From: an uncultured Bacteroidota bacterium
Lineage (GTDB): Bacteria > Bacteroidota > Bacteroidia > Flavobacteriales > Flavobacteriaceae
Reading direction: 5' to 3'
Assembly: GCA_902613595.1 (NCBI GenBank)
Contig: CACMHY010000001.1
Location: 806,001 to 870,000, forward strand
DNA: 64,000 bases
Part shown: positions 34,593 to 44,086 of the stretch, one piece after another
How positions within the stretch are numbered: position 1 is the stretch's first letter
How the letters are laid out: the number at the start of each line of letters is the position of its first letter
Program-made: the position numbers and the translations under genes
Notes under the pieces: model-generated
Seen by the model: only the letters and a program-made list of their open reading frames with translations
Database searches by the model: none
What the model was told of the DNA's origin: nothing

Positions 34593-34717
34593 AATATTTA
34601 TCAAGTTTTTTTAGTATTTAGTTTAAATAAAAAAATAAAATCAAGATTGACCAAAGTAACTACTTAATAATTAATTACTTAAATAAGTTTTAAACAGTTG
34701 TACAAATAAATCTTTTG

Positions 34718-37036
34718 TTAACTACAATACCGTTGCAGTAAGCCCTGAGCTTGACTAAATCCACTATCTCTAGAAGTTTCCAATAACGGACATGCACCAA
34801 TTGGATCGCTCATTTTAATAAATATTAGAGCCTTAATATATTCACATTTTCCATTCAAAGGATTCATTTCATTTATGACCCAATTTATTTGTTCAAGAGC
34901 CTTTTGTAGATTACCTAGTAAATAATTTGACGTGGCTGCATTTTCGTAATGAGAATAATCTAAAGGATTATTTTTAATGGCTTCCTCAAACTTTAGTGAG
35001 GCATTTAGGTGATCTCCTTTATCAAAATATTCTAATCCCTCTCTTGAATTAATAATAGATCGGTTAAAAGCCTCTTTTCCGATTGAGATTTGAATATACA
35101 GGTTTCTAATATCGTTATCATTTGGAAAAATTTCTATAGCTTTTTTAGCTCTGTCAATTAATTTTTCGTCTTTTTCTTTTCTAAATTCGCTTGCGATAAT
35201 CAGATAATTTTTCCAATTAATTTTTTTGTTTTTCTGAGTAAGTAAATTAAAGGCTTGATCTAATCCCTTTTCATCTTTTGTCAAATTAATTAAATTAAGG
35301 TATCTAGAAGAGTGTAAATCATTGTTGGGTAAACCAAAAAAAGCCTTTTTTGCATAAACTTTCGCGCTATCTATTTTCCCTTGTTCTTCAAAAATTTGAC
35401 TTTTCAAGATTTCGCTATAATATAAATAAGGATTAGCATTTGTCCCGCTTTCTATAAGACTAAGTGCTTTGTTGTATTTTTTAGCATTAAAATAATATCT
35501 AGCTTTTACAGAATTTATTGGAATTGTTGTTACTGTAATATTGGGTATTTCAGGAACAATGTTATCAACCCTATTGAGTGAAAGATTGTACTTATTGGTA
35601 TTAAAGTCTTGAAGAAGAAACATTTGTCCTTTTAATGATTTATATACTTGATTTGTAATATACAAACTGGGCAAAACAACTAGGGTTCCAATTATAATGA
35701 ATATCTTAACTATTCTCGTTTTTTTATTTACACTTTGAGAATGTTTTCTATTTCCCTCATGATATCCCATAATTAGTGACATTATAGCCGACCAAACTAC
35801 AAGTACTTGAGGACGAGCGATCGGAAAATTTAAATTGGCATCTACAAAATAAACCCCAAGAGCGATAAGCAATTGAAAAGTAAAAATCTTTTCATCTTTT
35901 GATAAAATAGAATAACGAATAAGTCTAAAAGCATAATAAATTGCGACAAGAAAAATTGATAAGTATAATAAAAACCCAATTATCCCAAGCTCAGCTCCTA
36001 ATTGAATAAAATCACTGTGCGCATGATACGGAACAACATAGCCTTTAATATCATCAGCATCATATTCAATCGATTTTAATTTCCAGTTTCCAAGACCTAC
36101 ACCTATGATAGGGTTTGATTTCATATGAGTCAATACATCGTCGTAATATCGAAGTCTTTGATTTACTGACCCGTCATTAGTACTAAATGAAATTGTTGCT
36201 GCTCTAGATAGAGCGTCTGCCCCCTTTGACGACAAATAAATTTGATTCAATAACAATGCAGAAATAAATGGGATTAAAAAATAACTAGTTCTAATTAAAT
36301 AAGTTAATTTCTTTTCTTTAAGATATAATATTGTGTTTAATCCAAAATACCCAACCAAAATTACTCCAAGACCTACAAAAGAGGCTCTAGATTGTATCAT
36401 TGATAAAGACAACAAAACAAAAAAAGTTAAAATAATTAGTATAGCTATATAGGCTCTTTTTTTTATCTGATAAAATAAAAAGAGTATAAATGGTATCTTA
36501 ATAGCTAATGAAAATGCCGTAATATTCCTATTTGCAGTGACACCTTTCAATGAACCTGAAGAAATGAATCCGGTTAAGTCTATCATCTCTTTGGCCTCTA
36601 TAATTACTGCATATACCTCTAAGGTTAGTATAATTATAATAGTCCAACAAATAAATTTAATTTTTTCTTTGATAGTAAATAAAAAAATTCCCATCAATAG
36701 ATACATTAATAAAACATTGGCCTGCCTAGTTATATTTACAATAACTTCAGTCGGGTTAATAGCATAAAAGTAAGATAAGCTAGCCCAAATTATAAATCCA
36801 ATATAGATTAAAGACATATGTGCTCTCAATATTGAAGTTATTGAGTATTCATAAAATTTTCGATTGTAAGCTATAAAAACAAGGCACACTCCATTTAGAA
36901 TTGTCATGAAAACCCACTGGGGTGCAATTTTGTCAACCGCACTCAAATTCGGGATAAAACCAATGGATAAGTACAAGATAATTAGAAACCCTGCGATAAT
37001 TGAATTCAATGCATTTTTGTTAAAATTTTTATTCAT
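34718..37036 (-). CDS. O-antigen ligase/polymerase-like membrane protein with TPR tail, paralogue B
   Basis: About 772 residues. The first 430 hold about 11-12 membrane segments with the Wzy_C/O-antigen-ligase core: GVTANRNITAFSLAIK, GVGLGNWKL and VPYHAHSDFIQLGAELGIIGF. The last 300 residues are periplasmic TPR-like helices. Such proteins polymerise repeat units, ligate O-antigen to lipid A-core, or act as oligosaccharyltransferases. It is a close paralogue of the gene immediately upstream. The ATG at 37036 gives an 8-base overlap with that gene; a start at 37084 would add 16 non-matching residues, so I rejected it. Confidence 0.85.
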   Translation of the reverse strand: MNKNFNKNALNSIIAGFLIILYLSIGFIPNLSAVDKIAPQWVFMTILNGVCLVFIAYNRKFYEYSITSILRAHMSLIYIGFIIWASLSYFYAINPTEVIVNITRQANVLLMYLLMGIFLFTIKEKIKFICWTIIIILTLEVYAVIIEAKEMIDLTGFISSGSLKGVTANRNITAFSLAIKIPFILFLFYQIKKRAYIAILIILTFFVLLSLSMIQSRASFVGLGVILVGYFGLNTILYLKEKKLTYLIRTSYFLIPFISALLLNQIYLSSKGADALSRAATISFSTNDGSVNQRLRYYDDVLTHMKSNPIIGVGLGNWKLKSIEYDADDIKGYVVPYHAHSDFIQLGAELGIIGFLLYLSIFLVAIYYAFRLIRYSILSKDEKIFTFQLLIALGVYFVDANLNFPIARPQVLVVWSAIMSLIMGYHEGNRKHSQSVNKKTRIVKIFIIIGTLVVLPSLYITNQVYKSLKGQMFLLQDFNTNKYNLSLNRVDNIVPEIPNITVTTIPINSVKARYYFNAKKYNKALSLIESGTNANPYLYYSEILKSQIFEEQGKIDSAKVYAKKAFFGLPNNDLHSSRYLNLINLTKDEKGLDQAFNLLTQKNKKINWKNYLIIASEFRKEKDEKLIDRAKKAIEIFPNDNDIRNLYIQISIGKEAFNRSIINSREGLEYFDKGDHLNASLKFEEAIKNNPLDYSHYENAATSNYLLGNLQKALEQINWVINEMNPLNGKCEYIKALIFIKMSDPIGACPLLETSRDSGFSQAQGLLQRYCS

Positions 37037-39365
37037 AAACCATATCCTTGCAGAATTGTTTTTGGATTGAAAATGCTTCCTCATAGTTTAAATCAACTGC
37101 ATAATAAATAAATTCACAACCTCCTCTAAGGTCTCCCGTTGCTATTTTAGAAATCCCATGAATATATTCTGATTTGCCAGTACCAGGATTTAATCCATAA
37201 ATCACTTTTGAAGAATAAAGCATTGAATTACCATATTCTTTTATCTGATAAAAACATGTAGCAGCATTCTCATAATATGAAAACTCAAATGGATCCTCCT
37301 TAGTTGCAAGTAGATATAATTCAGAGGATTTTTTATAATTTTTTTGACTAAAGTACTCAAGAGCTTCTCTAGCTAACTCAACACCTCTTTTAATTTTAGA
37401 CGGGTGAGTGTGTGCTAACTTCCTTAAAAGTAAAAAGTTGTAATTTTTAGGAAATATTTCAACTGCTCTATTAGTTAATTTCATTAGCTTTTCGTTTCCT
37501 GAGCCTGCTATGTCAATATAAGCTGTAATAATATTTTGCCAATTTAAAGAAGATTGAGAGTCAATCAACTCATCTGCTGCACTCTCAATAGATACCAAGT
37601 CTTTTTTCTGCATGGCCAATTTCACAAAGTTAGCTGAATGTAAAGTATTGTTAGGTAATCCAAAAAAAGCATTTTTTGCGTAGTAATATGCACTATCAAT
37701 ATTTCCTTTTTTTTCAAAAACTTTACTTTTTAAATATTCAGTTAAAAATAAGTATGGATTCGTGTTCTTTGTGCTTTCTAAATTTTGAAGAGCTTTGTCA
37801 TATTGCTTGTTGTTAACATAATATCTTGCTTTAAGTGATTTCATTGGAATTGTTGTGACTGTAACATTTGGAATTCTCATATCCATAGCTTCTAATTCAT
37901 CTAATTTTGCACTATACCTGTTAGTGTTAAAATCGTTCAATAAGATCATTTGATTTTTTAAAGATTCGTAAACCTTTACAGAAATAAAAATTGATGGAAT
38001 GCAAAAAGCTAACATTATAAGATAAATCAATTTATTTTTTTTATCATTATAATTTAATTTGTTTATTTTATTAATATGAGTAAAGTAATGGCAAATTACA
38101 CTCATCGAAAGTGCCCATATTACATTTGTTTGGGGTCTAGCTATTGGGAAATTTAAGTTTGCATCAATAAAGTAAACACCCAAGCCTACAAAAATCAAAT
38201 ATATAAATAGCTTATCATCGTTTTCGAAATCTTTATTGGTCAGGAGCTTTAGAGAATAAAATATTGCAATAAGAAAAACGCCTGCATATAATAAAAATCC
38301 TAAAATTCCTAATTCAGCTCCTATTTGAATGAAGTCACTATGCGCATGATAAGGTACTGTGTATCCTTTCATATTTTTCTTGTCATAGTCAATTGATTTA
38401 AATTTCCAATTCCCAAAGCCTACACCAAAAAGAGGATTCGATTTCAAATGGGTAAGAACATGGTTGTAATATCTTAATCTTTGATTAACTGATCCGTCAT
38501 TTGTTGATAATGAAATTGTAGATGCCCTTGATATGGCATTAGCCCCCTTTGAGGCAAAAAATGTTTGATTAATTATAATTGAAGATATAAGAGGTAAAAC
38601 TATAAACAGTAGTGTTTTTAATTTATTACCAATAGTTTTTTCGTTTTTTAAAAAAATAAAAGGTACGAGAGAAAACATTAATACAATTAATACTACTGCT
38701 ATATATGAAGCCCTAGATTGTATCATTGATAAAGCGGTAATTGCAAGTGTAATTACAATAAGTCCCGAGATTTTAATTATGTTGGTATTTGATTTAATCA
38801 CCAGACCAAAGACAAATGGAATTTTGAGTGCAATTGAAAAAGCTGCTATATTCCTATTTGCTGTCACTCCTTTAAGATTCCCAGAGCTTATGGCTCCAGA
38901 ATTATTGAGCATTTCAAATGCTTGATAAAAAACAAAATATAATTCTACCGCTAAAATTAAAGAAAGAATTATGCTAAAAAATTTTAATTTATTTTTTATG
39001 GTTGACAAAAAAATTGTCATGTTACAAAACATTAGAAAAACATTAAACTGTCTCATAAAGTTTACTATTACTTCAGTTGGATTTATTGCATAAAAAAAAG
39101 ATAACCCTGCCCAAAGAATAAATAAAGCATACAAAATTGTTATCCAAGATTTGAAGTAGGCTGAAATTCTTTCATCATAAACATTTTGATTCTTTATAAT
39201 AAAAATTACACTAAGGAAATTTAAACATGCCATAAAAAGCCACTGAGGAGCAACTTTATCAACAGCTTGGAAATTTTGGATAAATCCTATGCACAAGTAA
39301 AGTATCAAGAATACTGACTCATAAATTGGAAAATTTTTTAAACCGAATTGTTTTTTATCACTCAT
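37029..39365 (-). CDS. O-antigen ligase/polymerase-like membrane protein with TPR tail, paralogue A
   Basis: A 778-residue protein colinear with paralogue B along its whole length: LKGVTANRNIAAFSIALK, STNDGSVNQRLRYY, YTVPYHAHSDFIQIGAEL, NLNFPIARPQ, and in the tail VTTIPMKSLKARYY and AFFGLPNNTLHSA. N-terminal half: multiple membrane spans with the Wzy_C domain; C-terminal half: TPR-like repeats. It is the first gene of a two-gene unit divergent from the WecA-like gene. With no other polymerase in the locus, one paralogue may be Wzy and the other the ligase (inference). Confidence 0.85.
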   Translation of the reverse strand: MSDKKQFGLKNFPIYESVFLILYLCIGFIQNFQAVDKVAPQWLFMACLNFLSVIFIIKNQNVYDERISAYFKSWITILYALFILWAGLSFFYAINPTEVIVNFMRQFNVFLMFCNMTIFLSTIKNKLKFFSIILSLILAVELYFVFYQAFEMLNNSGAISSGNLKGVTANRNIAAFSIALKIPFVFGLVIKSNTNIIKISGLIVITLAITALSMIQSRASYIAVVLIVLMFSLVPFIFLKNEKTIGNKLKTLLFIVLPLISSIIINQTFFASKGANAISRASTISLSTNDGSVNQRLRYYNHVLTHLKSNPLFGVGFGNWKFKSIDYDKKNMKGYTVPYHAHSDFIQIGAELGILGFLLYAGVFLIAIFYSLKLLTNKDFENDDKLFIYLIFVGLGVYFIDANLNFPIARPQTNVIWALSMSVICHYFTHINKINKLNYNDKKNKLIYLIMLAFCIPSIFISVKVYESLKNQMILLNDFNTNRYSAKLDELEAMDMRIPNVTVTTIPMKSLKARYYVNNKQYDKALQNLESTKNTNPYLFLTEYLKSKVFEKKGNIDSAYYYAKNAFFGLPNNTLHSANFVKLAMQKKDLVSIESAADELIDSQSSLNWQNIITAYIDIAGSGNEKLMKLTNRAVEIFPKNYNFLLLRKLAHTHPSKIKRGVELAREALEYFSQKNYKKSSELYLLATKEDPFEFSYYENAATCFYQIKEYGNSMLYSSKVIYGLNPGTGKSEYIHGISKIATGDLRGGCEFIYYAVDLNYEEAFSIQKQFCKDMVYE

Positions 39366-39442
39366 TTTATTTGTTGGTTTATAACAAAGAAAGAAATTTT
39401 GTATTCAATAATTGCTTTTTTAAATTCATTTATATTTGATAT

Positions 39443-40372
39443 ATGGAATTCTATGTTATTTTTTTAGCATTTGTTTTATCTATATTATTTCACATAATTG
39501 TCCAAAACTTTTTTCTCAAAAAAAAATACTTCGACGATTTTAATCATAGAACCTCTCATAAAACTGTGGCAACAAGAAGTGGTGGTATCAGTATTTTTAG
39601 TTCTTTATTTTTATTATCTATTTTATATTACTTTTTAAAAATAGAGCTTTTTGATTATTCGCTTTTTATTCCCTTGGGAATTCTTTTCACAATTGGAGTT
39701 TATGACGACTTGTACCAAGCTGATTTTAAAATTAAATTTTTAATGCAATTAATCGTTGCAAAAATTTTAATCGACCAAGGATTTACTATTTCATCTTTGT
39801 ATGGTTTCCTTGGCATATATGAAATACCATGGATATTTTCTCAATTAATAACTGCTATCACTTTCGTAATCATAGTTAATGCATATAACTTTATAGATGG
39901 TATTGATGGTCTAGCAATAAGTGAAACAGTAAAAAACCTATGTTTTTTTCAATACATTTTATTGCCAAATGATCCTTTTTATAACCTAAGTTTGATATTG
40001 ATTTTTATTTGTATCCCATTCTATTTCTTCAATTTTAAAAAAAGACGGAAGGTTTTTTTAGGTGATGCAGGTTCTCTTTTTTTAGGCGGTGTAAATCTTA
40101 TTTTTCTTTTTCATATTTTAAACCCAAATGTTGTACTTAGTAATATAAATCATGTTAACAAAATTTTACTCCCTCTTGGAGTTGTATCATATCCACTTGT
40201 GGATTTAATTAGAGTTGTAATAATAAGATTAAAAAAAAGAAAGTCACTATTTACAGCTGATCAGAATCATATACACCATTGGTTAATTTCAAAAAACTTT
40301 TCTCATTTAAATGCGACTTGTTTGATAGTTGGTATAAGCTTTACTTTACTCTTAATTATTTCATTTATATAA
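39443..40372 (+). CDS. undecaprenyl-phosphate HexNAc-1-phosphate transferase (WecA/MraY family)
   Basis: A 309-residue polytopic membrane enzyme with about 9-10 spans that loads a HexNAc-1-phosphate onto undecaprenyl phosphate, starting glycan assembly. Catalytic blocks: GVYDDLYQADFKIKF near 83-97 (Asp pair), NAYNFIDGIDGLA near 148-160, FLGDAGSLFLGG near 208-219 and ADQNHIHHWL near 272-281. It is on the opposite strand from the ligase pair but adjacent to the locus. The -7-like box TATATTTG at 39431-39438 is so close to the ATG that the transcript would be nearly leaderless, but no -33 box is at the right distance. Confidence 0.9.
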   Translation: MEFYVIFLAFVLSILFHIIVQNFFLKKKYFDDFNHRTSHKTVATRSGGISIFSSLFLLSILYYFLKIELFDYSLFIPLGILFTIGVYDDLYQADFKIKFLMQLIVAKILIDQGFTISSLYGFLGIYEIPWIFSQLITAITFVIIVNAYNFIDGIDGLAISETVKNLCFFQYILLPNDPFYNLSLILIFICIPFYFFNFKKRRKVFLGDAGSLFLGGVNLIFLFHILNPNVVLSNINHVNKILLPLGVVSYPLVDLIRVVIIRLKKRKSLFTADQNHIHHWLISKNFSHLNATCLIVGISFTLLLIISFI

Positions 40373-40373
40373 A

Positions 40374-40400
40374 AAAACCCTCTCAAATTGAGAGGGTTTT
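40374..40400. terminator. bidirectional rho-independent terminator
   Basis: A perfect 11-bp stem, AAAACCCTCTC (40374-40384) with GAGAGGGTTTT (40390-40400), and a 5-base AAATT loop. It lies 2 bases after the WecA-like stop on the plus strand and 44 bases beyond the stop of the large lipoprotein gene on the minus strand, so it serves both. Confidence 0.9.
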
Positions 40401-40444
40401 ATTTAAGTACTATTTGTACTTACTTAAAAACTCGTTGAATTAAA

Positions 40445-42604
40445 TTACTCTGTAGTAACTAAATCTAATTCGTTTTTAGTACTAACACCATAAGTAGAAG
40501 CAGCGTCACCAGCTCCAGCGGCGTCTGTAGCATCATCAGCAGTATTATCTGACTTATCAAGCCCTTTTTGAGCAGCGGTGTTTGAAACCAAGGCTGCCTG
40601 AAGAGTTGCCGTAGCAGTAGATGTTGCATCAATTGTTACAACGTCTATGTTCATACTGTAAGTAATAGATTGAACACCTGACGTAGCTGAAACACTAGTT
40701 GATGAAACCCTATCGCTTTGTGCTGCATAAGCTTCAATAAATGTTTTAAATGTAGCTAAGTCATCTGATAAGATTGCTGCCTGTGAATAAGGCTTTGTCT
40801 CTGCACCTTCAACAGCCTGAGTATAACCACCTGTTAACTTGTTCCCGTTTAGAGTAACAGAAATTGCTGCAATAGGTTCTGCTAAAACTGTAGAAGAAGG
40901 AGCAACAATAGAAGCTAATGCAGCATTGTTAACAACATTCACAGTCTTAACTTTAGTAAGAGAACTCATATCTAAGGATTTAAGTTCAGCAACACCACTT
41001 ACAGTAACTGTGGCAGCAGTGTCACCAGAAATAAATGTGTGTCCAAAGTCAATTGTAGTCATAGTAGCAGAATTAGAAACTGTAAAGTCAGTAATCTCTC
41101 CAGCTGTAGCAAGAGTCTTTAATGCGGGAGCAGTATCTATGGTAAGTGTATTTAATACACCATCTACAGTTAGGGTCCCTAATACAGTAGACGAAGCATT
41201 AACAGTAACTGCTATAGCACTACTTGCACTTCCGCCACCAGTGATGTTTGCTGTTTTAAGTCCAGGTAAAAGACCAAGATCTAAACTTGTAGCTTGCGCA
41301 ATAGTAGTTAATTTTTCCATCGTTGCAGATGCTGTTAAATTAACGGTGCTTGAAACACTCTTAAGAGTAATAGCTGCAGTACCAGAAGTTGTAATTGAAG
41401 CATTATCTATTAGCTTAGGCGCTAAAAATATAGCTGCATTAGAGGCGCTAATTGCCCCACCTTGAGTTGCAAGTTCTGGAAAGTCAACTGAGCTAGGCCC
41501 ATTAACAGTTAATGTACCAGATACAGTAGTTATTGCACCCATCGCGATAGTTTTTGCAGGATTAACTAAACTACCACCAGTAGCGACAGTTTTAAGTGCA
41601 CCAAAGTGTCCTTCAGAACCATCACCGCTGTTTGTCAACGTTACAACAGCAGAAATAGAAGGTACAGAGTTAGCGAATACTTTCGCAACACCAGAAACGG
41701 TAATAGAAAGATTGGCCGCAATATCTGAATCATACCCCCAAGTAAATGAAGTTGCTTTTGTAGCTGTAACTACACCTGTTAATGCAATGTCACCTAAAGA
41801 TATTGTCAATGCATTTGGATAATTTTGAGTATTTAATGTACCAGACAAATTACCTATGTTAAGTGAAGTAATACTAACGGATTTTGATAGTGTAAGTGAG
41901 TTTACAGAAACTAATTGAGATAAATCAAGGTCACCGTAGTGTCCTAAAGAAAGATCTCCACTAACAGTAGCAAGTCCGCTTATATCAACTCCATTGGTGA
42001 TATTAGCTGCTCCGTCAATAAAGCCAAGTGTTGAAGCGTCTATTGTAGCTGAAGAAGTAATAGTCACTTGACCTATTACAGTTCTAACTTTTGCAACAAC
42101 AGCATTAACTCTAGCTGCTAAAGCAGCAGTACTTAATGAACCGTTATTAACTTCAAAAGTACCATTAATGATGACCGTAGGGTCATCAGCTTCAGTTCCG
42201 ATTAATGACTCAACATAATCTAATTCAGCTTCATTTGTAATCTTAAGATTTTGATTAATTACAGCATTTGCTTGTAACAGCTCACCAAGAGCTTCTAAAA
42301 TCTCGTCAACCTCTTCATTAAGGTTGTCAACCTCTTCGCCAACGGACGCAAGACCATCGATTTGAGTTTTAATAGCATCAACTTGACTAGTTACACTAGC
42401 TAAATCAGCTGCAGAAAGCTGTCCTGCTAAACCTGATACTTGAGTAGCCAACGCAGATAAATCGCTCTGAACTTGTGTAATTGCGCTAGCTTGAGCAGCT
42501 AAAGCATTAATTTGTTGTTCAAGGCTGTCAAATTGATCATCGTAATTTTGACATCCCACTACAAGTAGTGCTCCTGCCAAAATTGATAATAAACCTTTTT
42601 TCAT
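40445..42604 (-). CDS. large Ala/Ser/Thr/Val-rich surface lipoprotein with coiled coil and beta-repeat domain
   Basis: 719 residues; I recognise no named family. Signal peptide with lipobox LVVGC (Cys18), followed by QNYDD, acidic residues of the kind seen in Bacteroidota lipoprotein surface-export signals. Residues about 20-115 are heptad-rich (LEQQINALAAQ; VDNLNEEVDEILEALGEL), predicting a coiled coil. Residues about 130-600 are degenerate repeats of about 20-25 residues with alternating beta strands (TVSGVAELKSLDMSSL; TLTVNGPSSVDFPEL), suggesting a beta-solenoid. Cysteine is absent after residue 18 and basic residues are rare. Its GC content is clearly higher than its neighbours. It may be an abundant cell-surface or S-layer-like protein. 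It has a strong terminator at 40374-40400. Confidence 0.8.
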   Translation of the reverse strand: MKKGLLSILAGALLVVGCQNYDDQFDSLEQQINALAAQASAITQVQSDLSALATQVSGLAGQLSAADLASVTSQVDAIKTQIDGLASVGEEVDNLNEEVDEILEALGELLQANAVINQNLKITNEAELDYVESLIGTEADDPTVIINGTFEVNNGSLSTAALAARVNAVVAKVRTVIGQVTITSSATIDASTLGFIDGAANITNGVDISGLATVSGDLSLGHYGDLDLSQLVSVNSLTLSKSVSITSLNIGNLSGTLNTQNYPNALTISLGDIALTGVVTATKATSFTWGYDSDIAANLSITVSGVAKVFANSVPSISAVVTLTNSGDGSEGHFGALKTVATGGSLVNPAKTIAMGAITTVSGTLTVNGPSSVDFPELATQGGAISASNAAIFLAPKLIDNASITTSGTAAITLKSVSSTVNLTASATMEKLTTIAQATSLDLGLLPGLKTANITGGGSASSAIAVTVNASSTVLGTLTVDGVLNTLTIDTAPALKTLATAGEITDFTVSNSATMTTIDFGHTFISGDTAATVTVSGVAELKSLDMSSLTKVKTVNVVNNAALASIVAPSSTVLAEPIAAISVTLNGNKLTGGYTQAVEGAETKPYSQAAILSDDLATFKTFIEAYAAQSDRVSSTSVSATSGVQSITYSMNIDVVTIDATSTATATLQAALVSNTAAQKGLDKSDNTADDATDAAGAGDAASTYGVSTKNELDLVTTE

Positions 42605-42818
42605 TTGTAAAAAATTTAATTTAATTAATAATTATTAATGTGCAACATGCACGTTCAGCAAATACTAAGCAAACTCCGTGCCAAAACCCAACTTATGTTA
42701 AAAAATTAATTTTTAAGGGATCATAAAGGGCTTAATTAATTGAATTTCAATGCGTTATTTTTTTAACAGCTTTTCTCAATTTACTCTACAAATTGTTTTT
42801 TCAGATTTCAAAAATATT

Positions 42819-44075
42819 TTACTCTAATTTTTCCTGAATCTTATTTACAATTTCGGCTATCCCATCGCGGATTTCATCTGCTGACGAATTAAAATGATTT
42901 ACCATTACGGAAAACATAATTACTTTACCTTTACTGTTTTCAAAAAATCCAGAGAGATTGCAATTGTTTTTCAGAGTACCTGTTTTTGCATAGATATTCT
43001 TTAGACTAGGATAATCTAAAAGGGTCCCCGATTCACCACTTTTAGGAAATAATTTTTTAATCTCTGGCCATTCAATTTCCTTTGTTATAAGCCTTAATAC
43101 CTGGACAATAGTCCTAGGTGTAAACATATTATATCTGGATACTCCTGAGCCATCATACCAAATGAGATCATCTTTAAAAACATCTCCCCATTTATTTTTT
43201 AAGATCTCTATTGCTTTAGCAGTACTAAATCTCCCAGATAACCTGTTTGAAACCATTAAAAGCAGGCTTTCTGCTATACCATTATCACTATCATGCAGTA
43301 AAGCTTTATACAATTTATTATCATTGTTTGTATACAGCACTGACCATCCCAAAGAATCATTTTTATCATTGTAAATAATATTGTTATTCGTCACTCTCGA
43401 AAGTAAGTTTACAAAAAGAGAATCACTGGTTATAAAAGGTCTATATATAGTATCTGTCACTTCCCAATTATCTGGATTACAATAAAATTTATTTTCAATT
43501 TTATTTCTTTGAATTTTATTTACAGAAGAATCTAATTCAAGAAAAAAATCTGGGGCAAGTTTCTTTCCCTTTACAGCCTTAACGGTATTACCATATATTG
43601 GAAAAACACTTTTTTCGGCAGCATAATAAAAGCTATAATCGTCCCATGCCCATCCTGGGCCGTAAGGGATGACTTTATTCTTTGGTTTTGAGTACTTCCA
43701 TATCTTTTTTTGAGACAAAAAATTTAATAAAATTGAATCAGAATAAAAGGGATGTAATAAAAGAGGGTAACCAGTTGACCGAAAACTAATTATACTATCA
43801 TTTTCGATTTTATATTCCAGAGCTGGTAAAGAATCAAAAGTTTGAATAGCACCAACAAAAGTAAAAAGCTTTGTATTTGATGCAGGTGTCATATATTTAG
43901 ATCCATTATAATCAGTGTAAATTTCATTTATTCCCTCAACTCTTATTGCAACATGGCATTTATCAAAAACAGATATTTTATCAATCCACTTTTTTAATTT
44001 CTTTTCATTTATTGTTTGACTGGAAGCATACGAGAATAATAGAAAAACAAGAATATATATTATGGTTTTTACCAT
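42819..44075 (-). CDS. dacB: D-alanyl-D-alanine carboxypeptidase/endopeptidase (PBP4, DacB family)
   Basis: About 418 residues with an N-terminal signal peptide (IIYILVFLLFSYASSQ) and the S13-family triad: SNTK (in TPASNTKLFTF near 64), a Ser-Gly block in WYDGSGVSRYN near 315, and KTG in YAKTGTLKN near 365. It trims or cleaves peptidoglycan cross-links in the periplasm. The ATG at 44075 is preferred over a TTG three codons upstream. It follows the TonB receptor by a few bases, probably as a two-gene unit. Confidence 0.9.
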   Translation of the reverse strand: MVKTIIYILVFLLFSYASSQTINEKKLKKWIDKISVFDKCHVAIRVEGINEIYTDYNGSKYMTPASNTKLFTFVGAIQTFDSLPALEYKIENDSIISFRSTGYPLLLHPFYSDSILLNFLSQKKIWKYSKPKNKVIPYGPGWAWDDYSFYYAAEKSVFPIYGNTVKAVKGKKLAPDFFLELDSSVNKIQRNKIENKFYCNPDNWEVTDTIYRPFITSDSLFVNLLSRVTNNNIIYNDKNDSLGWSVLYTNNDNKLYKALLHDSDNGIAESLLLMVSNRLSGRFSTAKAIEILKNKWGDVFKDDLIWYDGSGVSRYNMFTPRTIVQVLRLITKEIEWPEIKKLFPKSGESGTLLDYPSLKNIYAKTGTLKNNCNLSGFFENSKGKVIMFSVMVNHFNSSADEIRDGIAEIVNKIQEKLE

Positions 44076-44086
44076 TTCAAGCAATA

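Noticed and set aside
37034-37084. Upstream start of the second Wzy_C protein at 37084
   Set aside because: It would overlap the preceding gene by 56 bases and add 16 residues absent from the paralogue; the ATG at 37036 fits better.
39431-39438. TATATTTG just before the WecA-like start, as a leaderless promoter
   Set aside because: The -7 box is perfect, but no TTG lies at 18-20 bases upstream (nearest at 16), and initiation would fall on the start codon itself.
40839-41465. A 208-codon open frame on the plus strand inside the large lipoprotein gene
   Set aside because: It is antisense to a GC-richer, Ala/Thr-repetitive gene whose codon pattern leaves the opposite strand open. The product is low-complexity without start signal, domain or context.
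40445-42604. Repeat structure considered as CRISPR or tandem DNA repeat
   Set aside because: The periodicity is at the protein level and degenerate; no identical direct DNA repeats with unique spacers are visible.
42605-42818. Promoter of the large lipoprotein in the 214-base upstream gap
   Set aside because: Several CAAA motifs occur, but none combines a correct TAnnTTTG with a -33 box at about 19 bases. A small GTGCA/TGCAC palindrome near 42640-42652 is too short to call.
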